Shown here one piece after another: positions 41,126-50,397 of a stretch of DNA of 64,000 nt (position 1 is its first letter; each line of letters opens with the position of its first letter). The translations under genes were made by a program, and so were the position numbers. Below the pieces are notes generated by a model, which saw only the letters and a list, made by a program, of their open reading frames with translations, was not told where the DNA came from and made no database searches. Origin of the DNA: Luteibacter sp. (GTDB lineage Bacteria; Pseudomonadota; Gammaproteobacteria; Xanthomonadales; Rhodanobacteraceae); the NCBI RefSeq assembly GCF_009912395.1, contig NZ_WNDO01000001.1, forward strand, positions 62,001 through 126,000, given 5' to 3'.

Positions 41126-42569
41126 CCTCACCCCGCGCCTACTCGGCGTGGCCCTGCTCCTGGCGCTAGGCGGCTGTTCCCTGGCGCCGACGTACAAGGC
41201 ACCCACGGTCGGCCCGCTGCCGGACGCGTTCAAGGGTGCAGCGAATCCCGAGGGCTGGACCCAGGCCAAGCCCGGCGACGACACCTCCCGCGGCCCCTGG
41301 TGGAAGGTTTATGGCGATCCCGTATTGGAGCAACTGGAAGGCCAGCTCGACACCGACAATCCCGACCTCGCCATCGTCCTGGCCCGCTTCGACGAGTCGC
41401 GGGCGTTCGAGCAACAGCTGCGATCGAGCCAGTTACCCCACGCCGGACTCGACGCCAGCCCGACCAACAACCGCCAGTCCGACAATCGTCCGCTGCGCGG
41501 TTCGAACCAGCCCAACGAGTACGACACGCGCACCGTGCAGTTCAGCGCGGGCTATGAGCTGGACCTGTGGGGGCGCATCCGCAACGAGGTCGCCGAGGGC
41601 AAAGCGCGTAGCGACGCGGCGCAAGCCGATCTCGCCTCCGCCCGCCTGAGCCTGGAGGCGCGCCTGGCGGACCTCTACATCCGACTGCGTGGCCTCGATG
41701 TCGAATCGCGCATCGTGCAGGACTCCCTGCAGGCCTACACCGATGGCCGGCAGATGACGCAGAAGCGCATGGAGGGCGGCGTGTCGTCCGGCCTGGATGT
41801 CGCGCGGGCGAACGCCCAGTACTCCGATGCGCAGGCGCAGGCTACCGAGCTGCGCGCGCAGCGGGCGCTCGCCGAACACGCCATCGCGGCATTGGTGGGC
41901 AAGGCGGCATCCAGCTTCTCGCTGCCGGCGAAGACCGCCGCGCTGGCGATTCCCGCGATTCCGCTGGGCGTGCCATCCACCCTGCTGGAACGACGCCCGG
42001 ACATCGCCGCCGCCGAACGACGCACGTTCGCTGCAAACGCCGGCATCGGCGTGGCACGGGCTGCCTTCTTTCCGACGGTGAGCCTCGGCGCCGGCTTCGG
42101 CTGGCAGGATGTCGGCCACGGCAGCCTGCTCAGCACGGGCAACCGTTTCTGGGCGCTCGGCCCCCTCGCCTCGTTACCGCTGTTCGATGGCGGCCTGCGC
42201 AAGGCCCGTGTCGCACAGGCGCGTGCGGAGCTGGATGCCGCCTCGGCGCAGTACCGCAGCGTGGTGCTGCACGCCTTCCAGGAGGTGGAAGACAACCTCA
42301 CCCTGCTGGAGGAACTGGGCCGCGAAGCCGCGCAGGAGAACGCGGCCGCCGACGCCGCGAAGGAATCGCAGACGCTGGCGACCAATCGCTATAAGGAAGG
42401 CGTGGTGAGCTATCTCGACGTGGTGACCGCACAGACGGCGGCGCTGCGTGCCGAACGCACGGCGGAACTGGTACGCACACGGCAGCTCCAGGCTAGCGTA
42501 GATCTGATCCGTGCACTGGGCGGCGGCTGGTCGGCCGGCGAGAACGTCACCCAGGCCACATCCATGTAG
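41109..42569 (+). CDS. Outer membrane efflux lipoprotein (NodT/OprM family)
   Basis: 486 aa from ATG 41109, overlapping the adaptor by 17 bases. Lipobox LLLALGGCS (Cys ~22). TolC-type repeats: YELDLWGRIRNEVAEGKARS, the second half FDGGLRKARVAQARAELDAA and EGVVSYLDVVTAQTAALRAER. Trimeric outer-membrane exit duct of the tripartite pump. Last gene; REP copy f and a terminator follow. Confidence 0.94.
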   Translation: MPSKRDLTPRLLGVALLLALGGCSLAPTYKAPTVGPLPDAFKGAANPEGWTQAKPGDDTSRGPWWKVYGDPVLEQLEGQLDTDNPDLAIVLARFDESRAFEQQLRSSQLPHAGLDASPTNNRQSDNRPLRGSNQPNEYDTRTVQFSAGYELDLWGRIRNEVAEGKARSDAAQADLASARLSLEARLADLYIRLRGLDVESRIVQDSLQAYTDGRQMTQKRMEGGVSSGLDVARANAQYSDAQAQATELRAQRALAEHAIAALVGKAASSFSLPAKTAALAIPAIPLGVPSTLLERRPDIAAAERRTFAANAGIGVARAAFFPTVSLGAGFGWQDVGHGSLLSTGNRFWALGPLASLPLFDGGLRKARVAQARAELDAASAQYRSVVLHAFQEVEDNLTLLEELGREAAQENAAADAAKESQTLATNRYKEGVVSYLDVVTAQTAALRAERTAELVRTRQLQASVDLIRALGGGWSAGENVTQATSM

Positions 42570-42648
42570 GAGCGTGCTTGCGCGCGATGGGTGCTTGCGC
42601 GCGATGGGTGCTTGCGGCAATTCCCATCGCCCGCAAGCGCGCTCCTAC
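42566..42648. repeat. REP-like palindrome pair with duplicated loop (copy f)
   Basis: Starts inside the stop codon of the outer-membrane efflux gene. GTAGGAGCGTGCTTGCGCGC, then GATGGGTGCTTGCGCGC and again GATGGGTGCTTGCGGC, then the inverse unit. Loop sequence is the reverse complement of that in copy g. Confidence 0.88.
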
Positions 42649-42689
42649 AAATACGTCGCCCATCCAACCGTTCGCGGTGACGCAGAAAA

Positions 42690-42718
42690 GAAAACGGCGG
42701 GCCATGCCCGCCGTTTTC
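42690..42718. terminator. Bidirectional terminator
   Basis: GAAAACGGCGGGC pairs with GCCCGCCGTTTTC around CAT; AAAA on one side and TTTT on the other. Serves both the efflux operon and the convergent porin gene. Confidence 0.9.
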
Positions 42719-42754
42719 TCCGTCCCTGGGTCGAACTCCCTTGCGATACCGGTA

Positions 42755-44344
42755 TTAGAACGGGTAGTAGCGGAAGCTGGTGAAGAGCATGTCTTCCTTG
42801 GCCTTCGGCGAGCCGCCGATGCCTTCGAACGCTTCGCGCTCGGTGTGCGAGTACTGGGCACCGAACTGGGCGCGGCCGAACTTGCCCTGGTAGAACTTCC
42901 ACCAGAAGCCCAGCGTGCCCTGCCACACCTGCTTGGACTGGCCCACGCAGGCGCCGCCTTCGACGTCGCAACCGGCGTTGCTGTACTTGGGGTTGCCCCA
43001 GCCCAGCGCGACGCCGTTGTAATCGAACGCTTCCTTCTCCTGACGCTCGCGGCCGCCGAAGGCGTAGATGTCCCAATCCGGCGTGGCGTGGTAGGTCAGG
43101 CCGGCAAGGAGCATGTTTTCCTTGATCGGGGCGATCGAGCCGTTCGGACGGAAGGTCACGTCCGGCAGCTGGGCGCTGCCGTAGCGGCCGATGCCGCGAC
43201 CCTGCATGCCCGAGAACTGGAAGTCGAGGACCTTCTCCACCACCGGCAGGATCACGCCGATGCCGTAGCCGCCACCGTAGACGTTGTGGTTGCTGTTGCC
43301 CTGGCCCGAGTTGTAGCGGTTGTAGAACGCGCGGCCCACACCGAAGATTTCGTAGTGACCGAAGCCCGGGTCAGCCGCGAACTTCACGACCACGTCGGGA
43401 ATGTGGTTGAGCGAAAGCGTGTTGGCCGAGTCATAGCCCGAGCCAGCCGGGGTGTTGTAGATCGACTGGACCGGCGCCTTGGCCTGGTTCGGGCTGATGC
43501 CGAACGTGGTCTGCGGGTTTTCCAGCGAGATACCGAGCCAGTACTTCTTGTCGAAGTCCTTGACCAGGCGGATCTGCGTCTGACGTGCCCAGGTGAAGCC
43601 CGGGAGGTACTGGGCGTCGATCTGCGGCGGGGTCAGTTCCTGGCGCGGGGTGATGCCCTTGCTGTTGAGCGTCAGCAGCGACCAGTTCTGGCCGGCCAGC
43701 AGGTGCAGGCCCGGGTTATCCCAGTCGACCGTCATGTAGACGTTGCGCTCGCGCGGATTGAACGAGTTGCTCTCGTTCTGGTTCGCGGTCTGGGCGCCGC
43801 CGATGAAGTCGGCCTCGATGTAGCCGGCAACGTGGGTGTTCGGATCGATGTCACCCTGGGCGAGCAGCGAGATGCGGCTCTGGCGCGCGGTGAAGTGCGT
43901 TTCCGAGGTGCGGCCGACCGAGCTGTTGCGGTACGGGATCGCGTTGAAGTTCGAAGCGATGTCCGCGCCTTCGTTATGCGTGCGGTAGATCGTTTCCGCG
44001 GCGAGGAAGCCGCCAAGCGTGATGTTCACGCCCTTGTACGAGAGCTTGTCGGCCGACTTCTTGATCTGGGTGTCGACGGCAACCTGCTGCTTCTGCACGG
44101 CCTCGATGTTCTGGCCCGTGGAGACATTGATGTCGGACTGCGCGTCGGTGCGCTGTTCCAGTTCGACGACCTTCGCCTGCAACGCCTGGAGCTGGGCCTT
44201 CAGGGCCTCGATCTCGGCGTTCCGCGACGCTTCCGCACTCTGGCTCGCCGTCTGCTTTTTGGTCGTGGCCGGGTCGGCCGCGACGTGGAAGCTGGTAACG
44301 CCCAGGCCAGCGGCAATGGCCACCGTGAGCAACTTGGAACGCAT
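42755..44344 (-). CDS. Outer membrane porin, DcaP-like, with N-terminal coiled coil
   Basis: 529 aa from ATG 44344 (GGAGA spaced 7). Signal peptide ends at ...TSFHVAA. Residues ~35-75 are a heptad-rich coiled coil (EIEALKAQLQALQAKVVELE), then a beta-barrel: GVNITLGGFLAAETIYR, RQSRISLLAQGD, HVAGYIEADFIGG, LLAGQNWSLLTLN, ending with an aromatic C-terminus FRYYPF as outer-membrane porins do. The layout fits the DcaP trimeric porin family. Substrate unknown; the nearby pst operon suggests anion or phosphate-related uptake (inference). Confidence 0.85.
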   Translation of the reverse strand: MRSKLLTVAIAAGLGVTSFHVAADPATTKKQTASQSAEASRNAEIEALKAQLQALQAKVVELEQRTDAQSDINVSTGQNIEAVQKQQVAVDTQIKKSADKLSYKGVNITLGGFLAAETIYRTHNEGADIASNFNAIPYRNSSVGRTSETHFTARQSRISLLAQGDIDPNTHVAGYIEADFIGGAQTANQNESNSFNPRERNVYMTVDWDNPGLHLLAGQNWSLLTLNSKGITPRQELTPPQIDAQYLPGFTWARQTQIRLVKDFDKKYWLGISLENPQTTFGISPNQAKAPVQSIYNTPAGSGYDSANTLSLNHIPDVVVKFAADPGFGHYEIFGVGRAFYNRYNSGQGNSNHNVYGGGYGIGVILPVVEKVLDFQFSGMQGRGIGRYGSAQLPDVTFRPNGSIAPIKENMLLAGLTYHATPDWDIYAFGGRERQEKEAFDYNGVALGWGNPKYSNAGCDVEGGACVGQSKQVWQGTLGFWWKFYQGKFGRAQFGAQYSHTEREAFEGIGGSPKAKEDMLFTSFRYYPF

Positions 44345-44464
44345 GGGATGTCTCCGCTTGATGGAATGGCTTGAGTGATTGCCCCTGAGCTTCTGCTGAG
44401 CCTTTTCCGTCAGAAAAAACTCAAAAGAAGCAAACGCCGCGAAGAATGGGACCCGGCCTTTACC

Positions 44465-44486
44465 GTTACATGCCTTTTTTGTTACA
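44465..44486 (-). promoter_or_regulatory. Direct repeat TGTAAC upstream of porin
   Basis: On the minus strand TGTAAC occurs twice with a 16-base period, separated by an A-run. Lies ~120 bases before the porin start. It does not fit Pho box spacing (11). Could be an activator site; unproven. Confidence 0.3.
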
Positions 44487-44541
44487 GAACCAAGACATCG
44501 GTACATCGGCTTAACGAATGCCCGGCCCCGCCCCGGGCTGG

Positions 44542-44547
44542 TATCCT
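44542..44547 (+). promoter_or_regulatory. Possible -10 of rnt
   Basis: TATCCT ends seven bases before the ATG at 44554, so transcription would begin at the start codon itself (leaderless). No ribosome site is seen upstream. Confidence 0.35.
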
Positions 44548-44553
44548 TGTCAT

Positions 44554-45213
44554 ATGGATACAGTGAGCAATAGCACCGCCACCACGATGGCCGCGCGGTT
44601 CCGCGGGTTCCTGCCCGTCATCGTGGACGTCGAGACAGGGGGGTTCGAGGCCGAACGCGACGCCCTGCTCGAGATAGCGGTCGTTTCCGTCCGTATGGAC
44701 GCCTCGGGCCTTCTGGTGCCCTGCCCGGCCGTGGCGGCCAATGTGGAGCCCTTCCCGGGCGCCAACATCGACCCGCGCTCGCTGGAAGTCACCGGCATCG
44801 ACCCCGACCACCCCTTCCGAGGCGCCCTGCCCGAACGGCAGGCCCTGGACCACGTCTTCGCGGCCGTCCGCGAGGCGGTGAAGGAAACGGAGTGTCAGCG
44901 GGCCATCCTGGTCGGCCATAACGCCGCCTTCGACCTGGGCTTCCTCAACGCGGCGGTGCGTCGCGTGGGCCACAAGCGCAATCCCTTCCACCCCTTCAGC
45001 TGCTTCGACACCGCCACCCTTGGCGGCCTGGCCTACGGCCAGACGGTGCTCAGCCGTGCGGCCATCGCGGCCGGCGTGCCGTTCGACACCCGAGAGGCTC
45101 ATTCCGCCATCTATGACGCGGAACGCACGGCCGAACTGTTTTGCGAGATCGTCAATCGCTGGCGTCGCCTGGAGCTCTCGGAGCAGGAAAAGCCAACGCC
45201 TCTGGCGGTTTGA
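44554..45213 (+). CDS. rnt: Ribonuclease T
   Basis: 219 aa DnaQ-family 3'-5' exonuclease that trims tRNAs and other stable RNAs. Exo[22 protein letters not shown] (seen as [18 protein letters not shown]), Exo[15 protein letters not shown], Exo[17 protein letters not shown], giving the DEDDh set. [16 protein letters not shown] is typical of RNase T. Two possible starts (44554, 44587), neither with a ribosome site. Lies between the porin and pstS on the plus strand. Confidence 0.93.
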   Translation: MDTVSNSTATTMAARFRGFLPVIVDVETGGFEAERDALLEIAVVSVRMDASGLLVPCPAVAANVEPFPGANIDPRSLEVTGIDPDHPFRGALPERQALDHVFAAVREAVKETECQRAILVGHNAAFDLGFLNAAVRRVGHKRNPFHPFSCFDTATLGGLAYGQTVLSRAAIAAGVPFDTREAHSAIYDAERTAELFCEIVNRWRRLELSEQEKPTPLAV

Positions 45214-45253
45214 GTCTTTTCGTAAGTTCCTGAATATGACGCCAAAAAGACGG

Positions 45254-45272
45254 GTGTCATATTCGTGAAACA
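45254..45272 (+). promoter_or_regulatory. Candidate Pho box before pstS
   Basis: GTGTCATATTCGTGAAACA: first repeat TGTCAT is perfect, followed after 5 bases by TGAAAC, a weak second half. Located ~88 bases before pstS, the expected site for PhoB control of a pst operon. Confidence 0.5.
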
Positions 45273-45359
45273 TTCAACTCATTTCATTGCAACACGGCGG
45301 GGCTGCAATACGCCCCCGGGCGGGCTTCGCCCGACACTCTATCCATCGAGGATTACTCC

Positions 45360-46394
45360 GTGTTCACACGCAAACTCCGCATCGCCGCGCTGGTCGCCGC
45401 TTCGCTGTTCGGCATGTCGGCCGTGCAGGCCACCGACATCACCGGTGCCGGCTCGAGCTTCGTCTATCCCGTGATCTCCAAGTGGTCGGCCGCTTACGCC
45501 GAAAAGACGGGCAACAAGCTGAACTACCAGTCCGTCGGTTCGGGTGCGGGTATCGCCCAGATCAAGGAAGGCACCATCGACTTTGGCGCCTCCGACGCTC
45601 CGATGAGCGCCGAAGACCTGCAGAAGTTCGGCCTGGGCCAGTTCCCCAGCGTGGTCGGCGGCATCGTGCCGGTCATCAACCTCAAGGGCGTCGACGCCGG
45701 CAAGCTCAAGCTCACCGGCCCGGTCCTGGCCAAGATCTTCCTTGGTGAAATCAAGGAATGGAACAACGCCGAGATCCTCGCGCTGAATCCCGAGCTGAAG
45801 ACGGCCCTCACCGGTCTGGAAGGCAAGGCCGCGCAGATCACCGTCGTGCATCGCTCGGACGGTTCGGGCACCTCGTTCAACTTCACCAACTACCTGTCCA
45901 AGGTCAGCCCGGAGTGGGCCTCGAAGGTGAAGTTCGGCACGGCCGTCGAATGGCCGGCCGGCGTCGGTGGCAAGGGTAACGAAGGCGTGTCGCAGTACGT
46001 GCGCCAGATCCCGGGCTCCATCGGCTACGTCGAGTACGCCTACGCCGAGAAGAACAAGATCTCCTGGGCGCAGATGCAGAATGCCGCCGGCCAGTGGGTC
46101 GAGCCGAACGCCGACGCCTTCGCCGCCGCCGCCGCCACCGCGGACTGGAAGTCGGCCAAGGACTTCAACCTCATCATGACGAACGCCCCGGGCGCCAAGG
46201 CGTGGCCGATCACCGCCACCACCTGGATCATCATGTACAAGAAGTCGAAGAACCCGGAGCACACCAAGGTCGCGTTCGACTTCTTCAAGTGGTCGCTCGA
46301 GAACGGCCAGTCGCAGGCCGCCTCCCTCTCCTACGTGGCCCTGCCGCCGGAGCTGGTCAAGCAGATCGAAGCCTACTGGGCCGAGTTCAAGTAA
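45360..46394 (+). CDS. pstS: Phosphate ABC transporter substrate-binding protein
   Basis: 344 aa, GTG start with GAGGA spaced 7. Signal peptide (LRIAALVAASLFGMSAVQA). Phosphate-binding loops: TGAGSSFVYPVISKW, GSGAGIAQIKEG, FGASDAPMS, and VHRSDGSGTSFNFTNYL with the Arg-Ser-Asp-Gly-Ser-Gly-Thr anion loop. Delivers phosphate to PstCA. First gene of the pst operon; a stem-loop at 46452-46479 follows it. Confidence 0.97.
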   Translation: MFTRKLRIAALVAASLFGMSAVQATDITGAGSSFVYPVISKWSAAYAEKTGNKLNYQSVGSGAGIAQIKEGTIDFGASDAPMSAEDLQKFGLGQFPSVVGGIVPVINLKGVDAGKLKLTGPVLAKIFLGEIKEWNNAEILALNPELKTALTGLEGKAAQITVVHRSDGSGTSFNFTNYLSKVSPEWASKVKFGTAVEWPAGVGGKGNEGVSQYVRQIPGSIGYVEYAYAEKNKISWAQMQNAAGQWVEPNADAFAAAAATADWKSAKDFNLIMTNAPGAKAWPITATTWIIMYKKSKNPEHTKVAFDFFKWSLENGQSQAASLSYVALPPELVKQIEAYWAEFK

Positions 46395-46451
46395 TCGAAG
46401 CGATCCGACAGGCCGGATGAAACACTTCCGGTCCAGAGTATCGTCCAAGGG

Positions 46452-46479
46452 GGTCGCCGTCCCGTCAGGGGCGGCGGCC
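46452..46479 (+). other. Intercistronic stem-loop between pstS and pstC
   Basis: A 12-pair stem (GGTCGCCGTCCC with GGGGCGGCGGCC, two G-U pairs), loop GTCA, no T-run. Fits the 3' stabilising hairpins that keep the binding-protein message more abundant than the rest of an ABC operon. Confidence 0.6.
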
Positions 46480-46515
46480 CAAAACTTTGCATAGGCCCGG
46501 GAAACAGCACTCACC

Positions 46516-47544
46516 ATGCATGCCACCGCCAGCAACGTCGTGTCCGCCGAGCAATCGGCCGAAGCGGCCCGCAACGCGAAGGATTCGCGCAACGACGTCC
46601 TCTTCGGGTGGATACTCAAGGCCTGCGCCCTGCTCGTCCTCCTGGCGCTCGTCGGTGCCGCGGCCTCCACGCTCTGGCTCGGCCAGGACGCGTTCCGTAC
46701 CTTCGGCTGGGGCTTCCTGACCAGCGCGACGTGGGACCCGAGCAACGACCAGTACGGCGCCCTCGTGCCCGTCATGGGTACCGTCGGCACCGCGATGATC
46801 GCCCTCGTGGTCGCCGTGCCGATCAGCTTCGGCATCGCCCTCTTCCTCACCGAGATCGCGCCGCAGTGGCTGCGCGGCCCGGTCAGCTCGGCCATCGAAT
46901 TGCTGGCCGGCATCCCCTCGATCATCTACGGCATGTGGGGTCTCTTCATCTTCGCCCCCTTCGTGGCGGAGCACATCAAGCCGTGGCTGATGAACAACTT
47001 CAGCGCCGACCCGCCGGACGGCAAGGTCTCGCTGCTGGTGGTCAAGCTTCCCTGGATCGCGAAGTTCTTCTCCAGTGAATACGCCTTCTTCGGCGCCGGT
47101 GTGCTCACGGCGGGCCTCGTGCTCGCGGTGATGATCATCCCCTTCATCTCCTCGGTGATGCGCGAAGTCTTCCAGACCGTGCCGACGCGCCTGAAGGAAT
47201 CCGCCTATGCGCTGGGCTCCAGCACTTGGGAAGTGGTGTGGGACATCGTGGTGCCCTACACCCGCACCGCGGTGATCGGCGGCGTCTTTCTCGGCCTGGG
47301 CCGCGCGCTCGGCGAGACCATGGCCGTGGCCTTCGTGCTCGGCAACACCTTCAAGTTTTCCTGGTCGTTCCTGGAGACGGGCAGCTCCATCGCCTCCACC
47401 ATCGCCAACCAGTTCGGCGAGGCCCAGGGCCTGCAGAAGTCGGCCCTCATGGCGCTGGCCTTCCTGCTCTTCGTGGTGACCTTCATCGTGCTGCTGATCG
47501 CCCGCCTCATGCTCCGCCGGATGGCCACCAAGGAGGGTCGCTGA
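46516..47544 (+). CDS. pstC: Phosphate ABC transporter permease PstC
   Basis: 342 aa, six membrane helices. VPISFGIALFLTEIAPQWLR, ELLAGIPSIIYGMWGLF and the EAA-loop region VPTRLKESAYALGSSTWEV with GRALGETMAVAFVLGN are typical PstC. Its stop overlaps the pstA start by one base (TGATG). Confidence 0.96.
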   Translation: MHATASNVVSAEQSAEAARNAKDSRNDVLFGWILKACALLVLLALVGAAASTLWLGQDAFRTFGWGFLTSATWDPSNDQYGALVPVMGTVGTAMIALVVAVPISFGIALFLTEIAPQWLRGPVSSAIELLAGIPSIIYGMWGLFIFAPFVAEHIKPWLMNNFSADPPDGKVSLLVVKLPWIAKFFSSEYAFFGAGVLTAGLVLAVMIIPFISSVMREVFQTVPTRLKESAYALGSSTWEVVWDIVVPYTRTAVIGGVFLGLGRALGETMAVAFVLGNTFKFSWSFLETGSSIASTIANQFGEAQGLQKSALMALAFLLFVVTFIVLLIARLMLRRMATKEGR

Positions 47545-48413
47545 TGTCCTCCGCGCTCTACACCAGCCGTCGCGTCAAGAACGTGCTGGCGATGATCTTC
47601 AGCGTCATCGCCACGGGCATCGGCCTGCTCTTCCTGGCCTGGATCCTCTGGGAGACCCTGAGCCAGGGCATCTCGGCGCTCAAGCCCCAGCTGTTCACCA
47701 AGATCACCGCGTATCGCGAGGAAGGCGGCCTGGCCAACGCCATGGTCGGCAGCCTGATCCTCAATACGCTCGGCATCCTGATCGCCACGCCCATCGGTGT
47801 GGCCGCCGGTACCTGGCTGGCCGAGTACTCGCGCCGCTCGCGCCTGGGCCCGACCATCCGCTTCCTCAACGACATCCTGCTGTCGGCGCCATCCATCGTG
47901 CTGGGCCTGTTCGTCTACACGATCGTGGTGCTGCCGTCGAAGTACCTCACCGACGGCGCGGTCACCTTCTCGGGTGTCGCTGGCGGCATCGCCCTCGCGC
48001 TGATCGCCCTGCCCGTCATCGTCCGCACCACCGACGAAATGCTTCGCCTGGTGCCGGGCACGCTGCGTGAGGCCGCGCTGTCGCTCGGCGTGCCGCAGTG
48101 GAAGCTCACCCTGCAGATCCTGGTCCGCTCGGCCCGCTCGGGTATCGTCACCGGCGTGCTGCTCGCCCTGGCGCGCATCAGCGGCGAAACCGCGCCGCTG
48201 CTGTTCACGGCGTTCGGCAACAACTTCATGACGTTCAACCCGCTGGACAAAATGCCGAGCCTGCCGCAGATCATCTACGAGTACACCAAGGACCCGAGCC
48301 CGGACATCAACGTCCTCGCCTGGGCCGGTGCCTTCGTGCTGACCATGTTCGTGCTGGCGCTCAGCCTGATCGCCCGCTTCGTATTCTCGCGTTCCAAGGT
48401 GTCCCATGACTAA
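47544..48413 (+). CDS. pstA: Phosphate ABC transporter permease PstA
   Basis: 289 aa, six membrane helices. ATG 47544 follows [44 protein letters not shown], and EAA loop [19 protein letters not shown] with [16 protein letters not shown]. Pairs with PstC to form the channel. Confidence 0.96.
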   Translation: MSSALYTSRRVKNVLAMIFSVIATGIGLLFLAWILWETLSQGISALKPQLFTKITAYREEGGLANAMVGSLILNTLGILIATPIGVAAGTWLAEYSRRSRLGPTIRFLNDILLSAPSIVLGLFVYTIVVLPSKYLTDGAVTFSGVAGGIALALIALPVIVRTTDEMLRLVPGTLREAALSLGVPQWKLTLQILVRSARSGIVTGVLLALARISGETAPLLFTAFGNNFMTFNPLDKMPSLPQIIYEYTKDPSPDINVLAWAGAFVLTMFVLALSLIARFVFSRSKVSHD

Positions 48414-49239
48414 CATGAACGACGTCGTTTCCCAGCCAGGCTTTGGCACCTCGCCTCACGCCTCGGGCGTCGACCTCGGCCAGGTCCCCGCGAAGATGAC
48501 GGTGCGCGACCTCAACTTCTACTACAACGAATTCCATGCGCTGAAGAACATCGCCATGGACGTTCCGGAGAAGAAGGTCACCGCCATCATCGGCCCGTCG
48601 GGTTGCGGCAAGTCCACCCTGCTGCGCATCTTCAACCGCATCTATGCGATCTACCCCGGCCTGCGCGCGCAGGGCGAAATCGTGCTCGACGGCGAGAACA
48701 TCCTCGACCCGAAGTATTCGATGAACCGCCTGCGCAGCAAGGTAGGCATGGTGTTCCAGAAGCCCGTGCCGTTCCCGATGACCATCTTCGAGAACGTGGC
48801 CTACGGTATCCGTCACCACGAGAAGCTCTCGCGCCAGAAGATGGAAGAACGCGTCGAGCAGGCCCTGCGCGGCGCCGCCCTGTGGGACGAGGTGAAGGAC
48901 AAGCTCCGCCAGAGCGCGCTCGGTCTCTCCGGCGGCCAGCAGCAGCGCCTGTGCATCGCGCGAGGTATCGCCCTGAAGCCCGAGGTGTTGCTGCTCGACG
49001 AGCCCACCTCCGCGCTCGATCCGATCGCCACCAGCCGCATCGAGCAGCTCGTGGAAGAACTCAAGAAGGACTTCACGATCGTCATCGTGACGCACAACAT
49101 GCAGCAGGCGGCCCGTTGCTCCGACATGACCGCCTTCATGTACATGGGCGAGCTGATCGAATTCGACCGGACCGAGAAAATCTTCACGAAGCCGGACAAG
49201 AAGCAGACCGAAGACTACATCACCGGCCGTTTCGGCTGA
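48406..49239 (+). CDS. pstB: Phosphate ABC transporter ATP-binding protein
   Basis: 277 aa. Walker [20 protein letters not shown]-loop [12 protein letters not shown], signature [18 protein letters not shown], Walker [18 protein letters not shown], and [13 protein letters not shown]. Overlaps pstA by 8 bases. Confidence 0.97.
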   Translation: MTNMNDVVSQPGFGTSPHASGVDLGQVPAKMTVRDLNFYYNEFHALKNIAMDVPEKKVTAIIGPSGCGKSTLLRIFNRIYAIYPGLRAQGEIVLDGENILDPKYSMNRLRSKVGMVFQKPVPFPMTIFENVAYGIRHHEKLSRQKMEERVEQALRGAALWDEVKDKLRQSALGLSGGQQQRLCIARGIALKPEVLLLDEPTSALDPIATSRIEQLVEELKKDFTIVIVTHNMQQAARCSDMTAFMYMGELIEFDRTEKIFTKPDKKQTEDYITGRFG

Positions 49240-49261
49240 GCCCCAGGATACGAGGGACGCG

Positions 49262-49969
49262 ATGAACACTACGCACCAGCACATCATCAAGAGCTACGAC
49301 GAAGAGCTGAAGCGCCTGACCGGCGAAATCGTCAAGATGGGCGAGATCGCCGTGGCCCAGATCGAGGCAGCCATCGATGTCGTGGAACGCCGCGACGAAC
49401 GCGCCGCCCAGCGCGTGGTCGACAACGACGACGCCATCGACGCGCTGGAACACGACATCAGCCAGGACGTCGTCCGCCTGTTCGCCCTGCGCGCGCCCAT
49501 CGCGGGCGACCTGCGCAACGTGCTTGCCGCGCTGCGCATCGCCGCCGATATCGAACGCATCGGCGACTACGCCGCGAACGTGGCCAAGCGTTCCATTCCG
49601 CTCAGCCGTGTAGCACCGATTCCCGTCGCCGGTGGCCTGGCAAACCTAGCCGAACTGGCCGCCGAGCAGCTGCGTAACGTGCTCAAGGCCTATCACGAGC
49701 AGGATGCCGAGGCGGCCTATGAAGTGTGGAAGGCCGATGCGGAGCTGGACGAAGCCTATACGATGGTGTTTCGCGCCCTGCTCACCTACATGATGGAAGA
49801 CCCGCGCAACATCACGCCGTGCACGCACCTGCTGTTCATGGCAAAGAACATCGAGCGCATCGGCGACCACGCGACCAACATCGCCGAAAACGTCTGGTTC
49901 GTGGTGCATGGCGAGCCGCTGGTGGCCCCGCGCACGAAGCGCGACACCACGTCGAACCCGGAGCCCTGA
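49262..49969 (+). CDS. phoU: Phosphate signalling complex protein PhoU
   Basis: 235 aa, two three-helix bundles. Conserved metal-binding ExxxD motifs in RIAADIERIGDYAANVAKR and MAKNIERIGDHATNIAENV. Links the Pst transporter to PhoR/PhoB to hold the Pho regulon down when phosphate is ample. GAGGGA precedes the ATG. Last gene of the pst operon; phoB and phoR are not in the window. Confidence 0.96.
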   Translation: MNTTHQHIIKSYDEELKRLTGEIVKMGEIAVAQIEAAIDVVERRDERAAQRVVDNDDAIDALEHDISQDVVRLFALRAPIAGDLRNVLAALRIAADIERIGDYAANVAKRSIPLSRVAPIPVAGGLANLAELAAEQLRNVLKAYHEQDAEAAYEVWKADAELDEAYTMVFRALLTYMMEDPRNITPCTHLLFMAKNIERIGDHATNIAENVWFVVHGEPLVAPRTKRDTTSNPEP

Positions 49970-49978
49970 CCCTGTCCT

Positions 49979-50044
49979 GTAGGAGCGCGCTTGCGCGCGA
50001 TGGGGATTGCCGCAAGCACCCATCGCGCGCTAGCGCGCTCCTAC
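49979..50044. repeat. REP-like palindrome pair (copy g)
   Basis: GTAGGAGCGCGCTTGCGCGC and its inverse (one T/C mismatch: GCTAGCGC). Its loop GATGGGGATTGCCGCAAGC is the reverse complement of the loop in copy f. Confidence 0.88.
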
Positions 50045-50062
50045 AACAGCGGTCAGGCGTCT

Positions 50063-50380
50063 TCAGACAGCGGTGAGCTTCAGGCCGATGATGCCGGCCA
50101 CGATCAACCCCACGCACAGCAGCCGCAACGGCTGCGCCGACTCGCCGAACAGCACGATACCGAGCGTCACGGCGCCCACCGCTCCGATACCGGTCCAGAC
50201 GGCATAAGCCGTGCCCAGGGGCAGCTTCTTGGTCGCGAAGGCCAGCAACACGATACTCACCACCATGGCCGCACCCGTCAGCAGGCTGGGCACCAGCTTG
50301 GTGAAACCTTCGGTGTATTTGAGTCCCACGGCCCAGCAGATCTCGAACAGGCCGGCGAGGAAAAGGATGAACCAGTACAT
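50063..50380 (-). CDS. gdx: Guanidinium exporter (Gdx/SugE, SMR family)
   Basis: 105 aa, four membrane helices. [20 protein letters not shown] with the central Glu (~13) of SMR pumps, [26 protein letters not shown] and [10 protein letters not shown] are the Gdx/SugE consensus rather than the EmrE multidrug form. Exports guanidinium in exchange for protons. GGAG precedes the ATG by seven bases. It is preceded by a guanidine-II riboswitch (50398-50445), which strongly supports the substrate. Monocistronic between two REP repeats. Confidence 0.94.
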   Translation of the reverse strand: MYWFILFLAGLFEICWAVGLKYTEGFTKLVPSLLTGAAMVVSIVLLAFATKKLPLGTAYAVWTGIGAVGAVTLGIVLFGESAQPLRLLCVGLIVAGIIGLKLTAV

Positions 50381-50397
50381 GGTTTCGCTCCACCAGG

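Noticed and set aside
44465-44486. Pho box upstream of the porin
   Set aside because: The TGTAAC repeats are 16 bases apart, not 11, and lack TCAT; kept only as an unassigned direct repeat.
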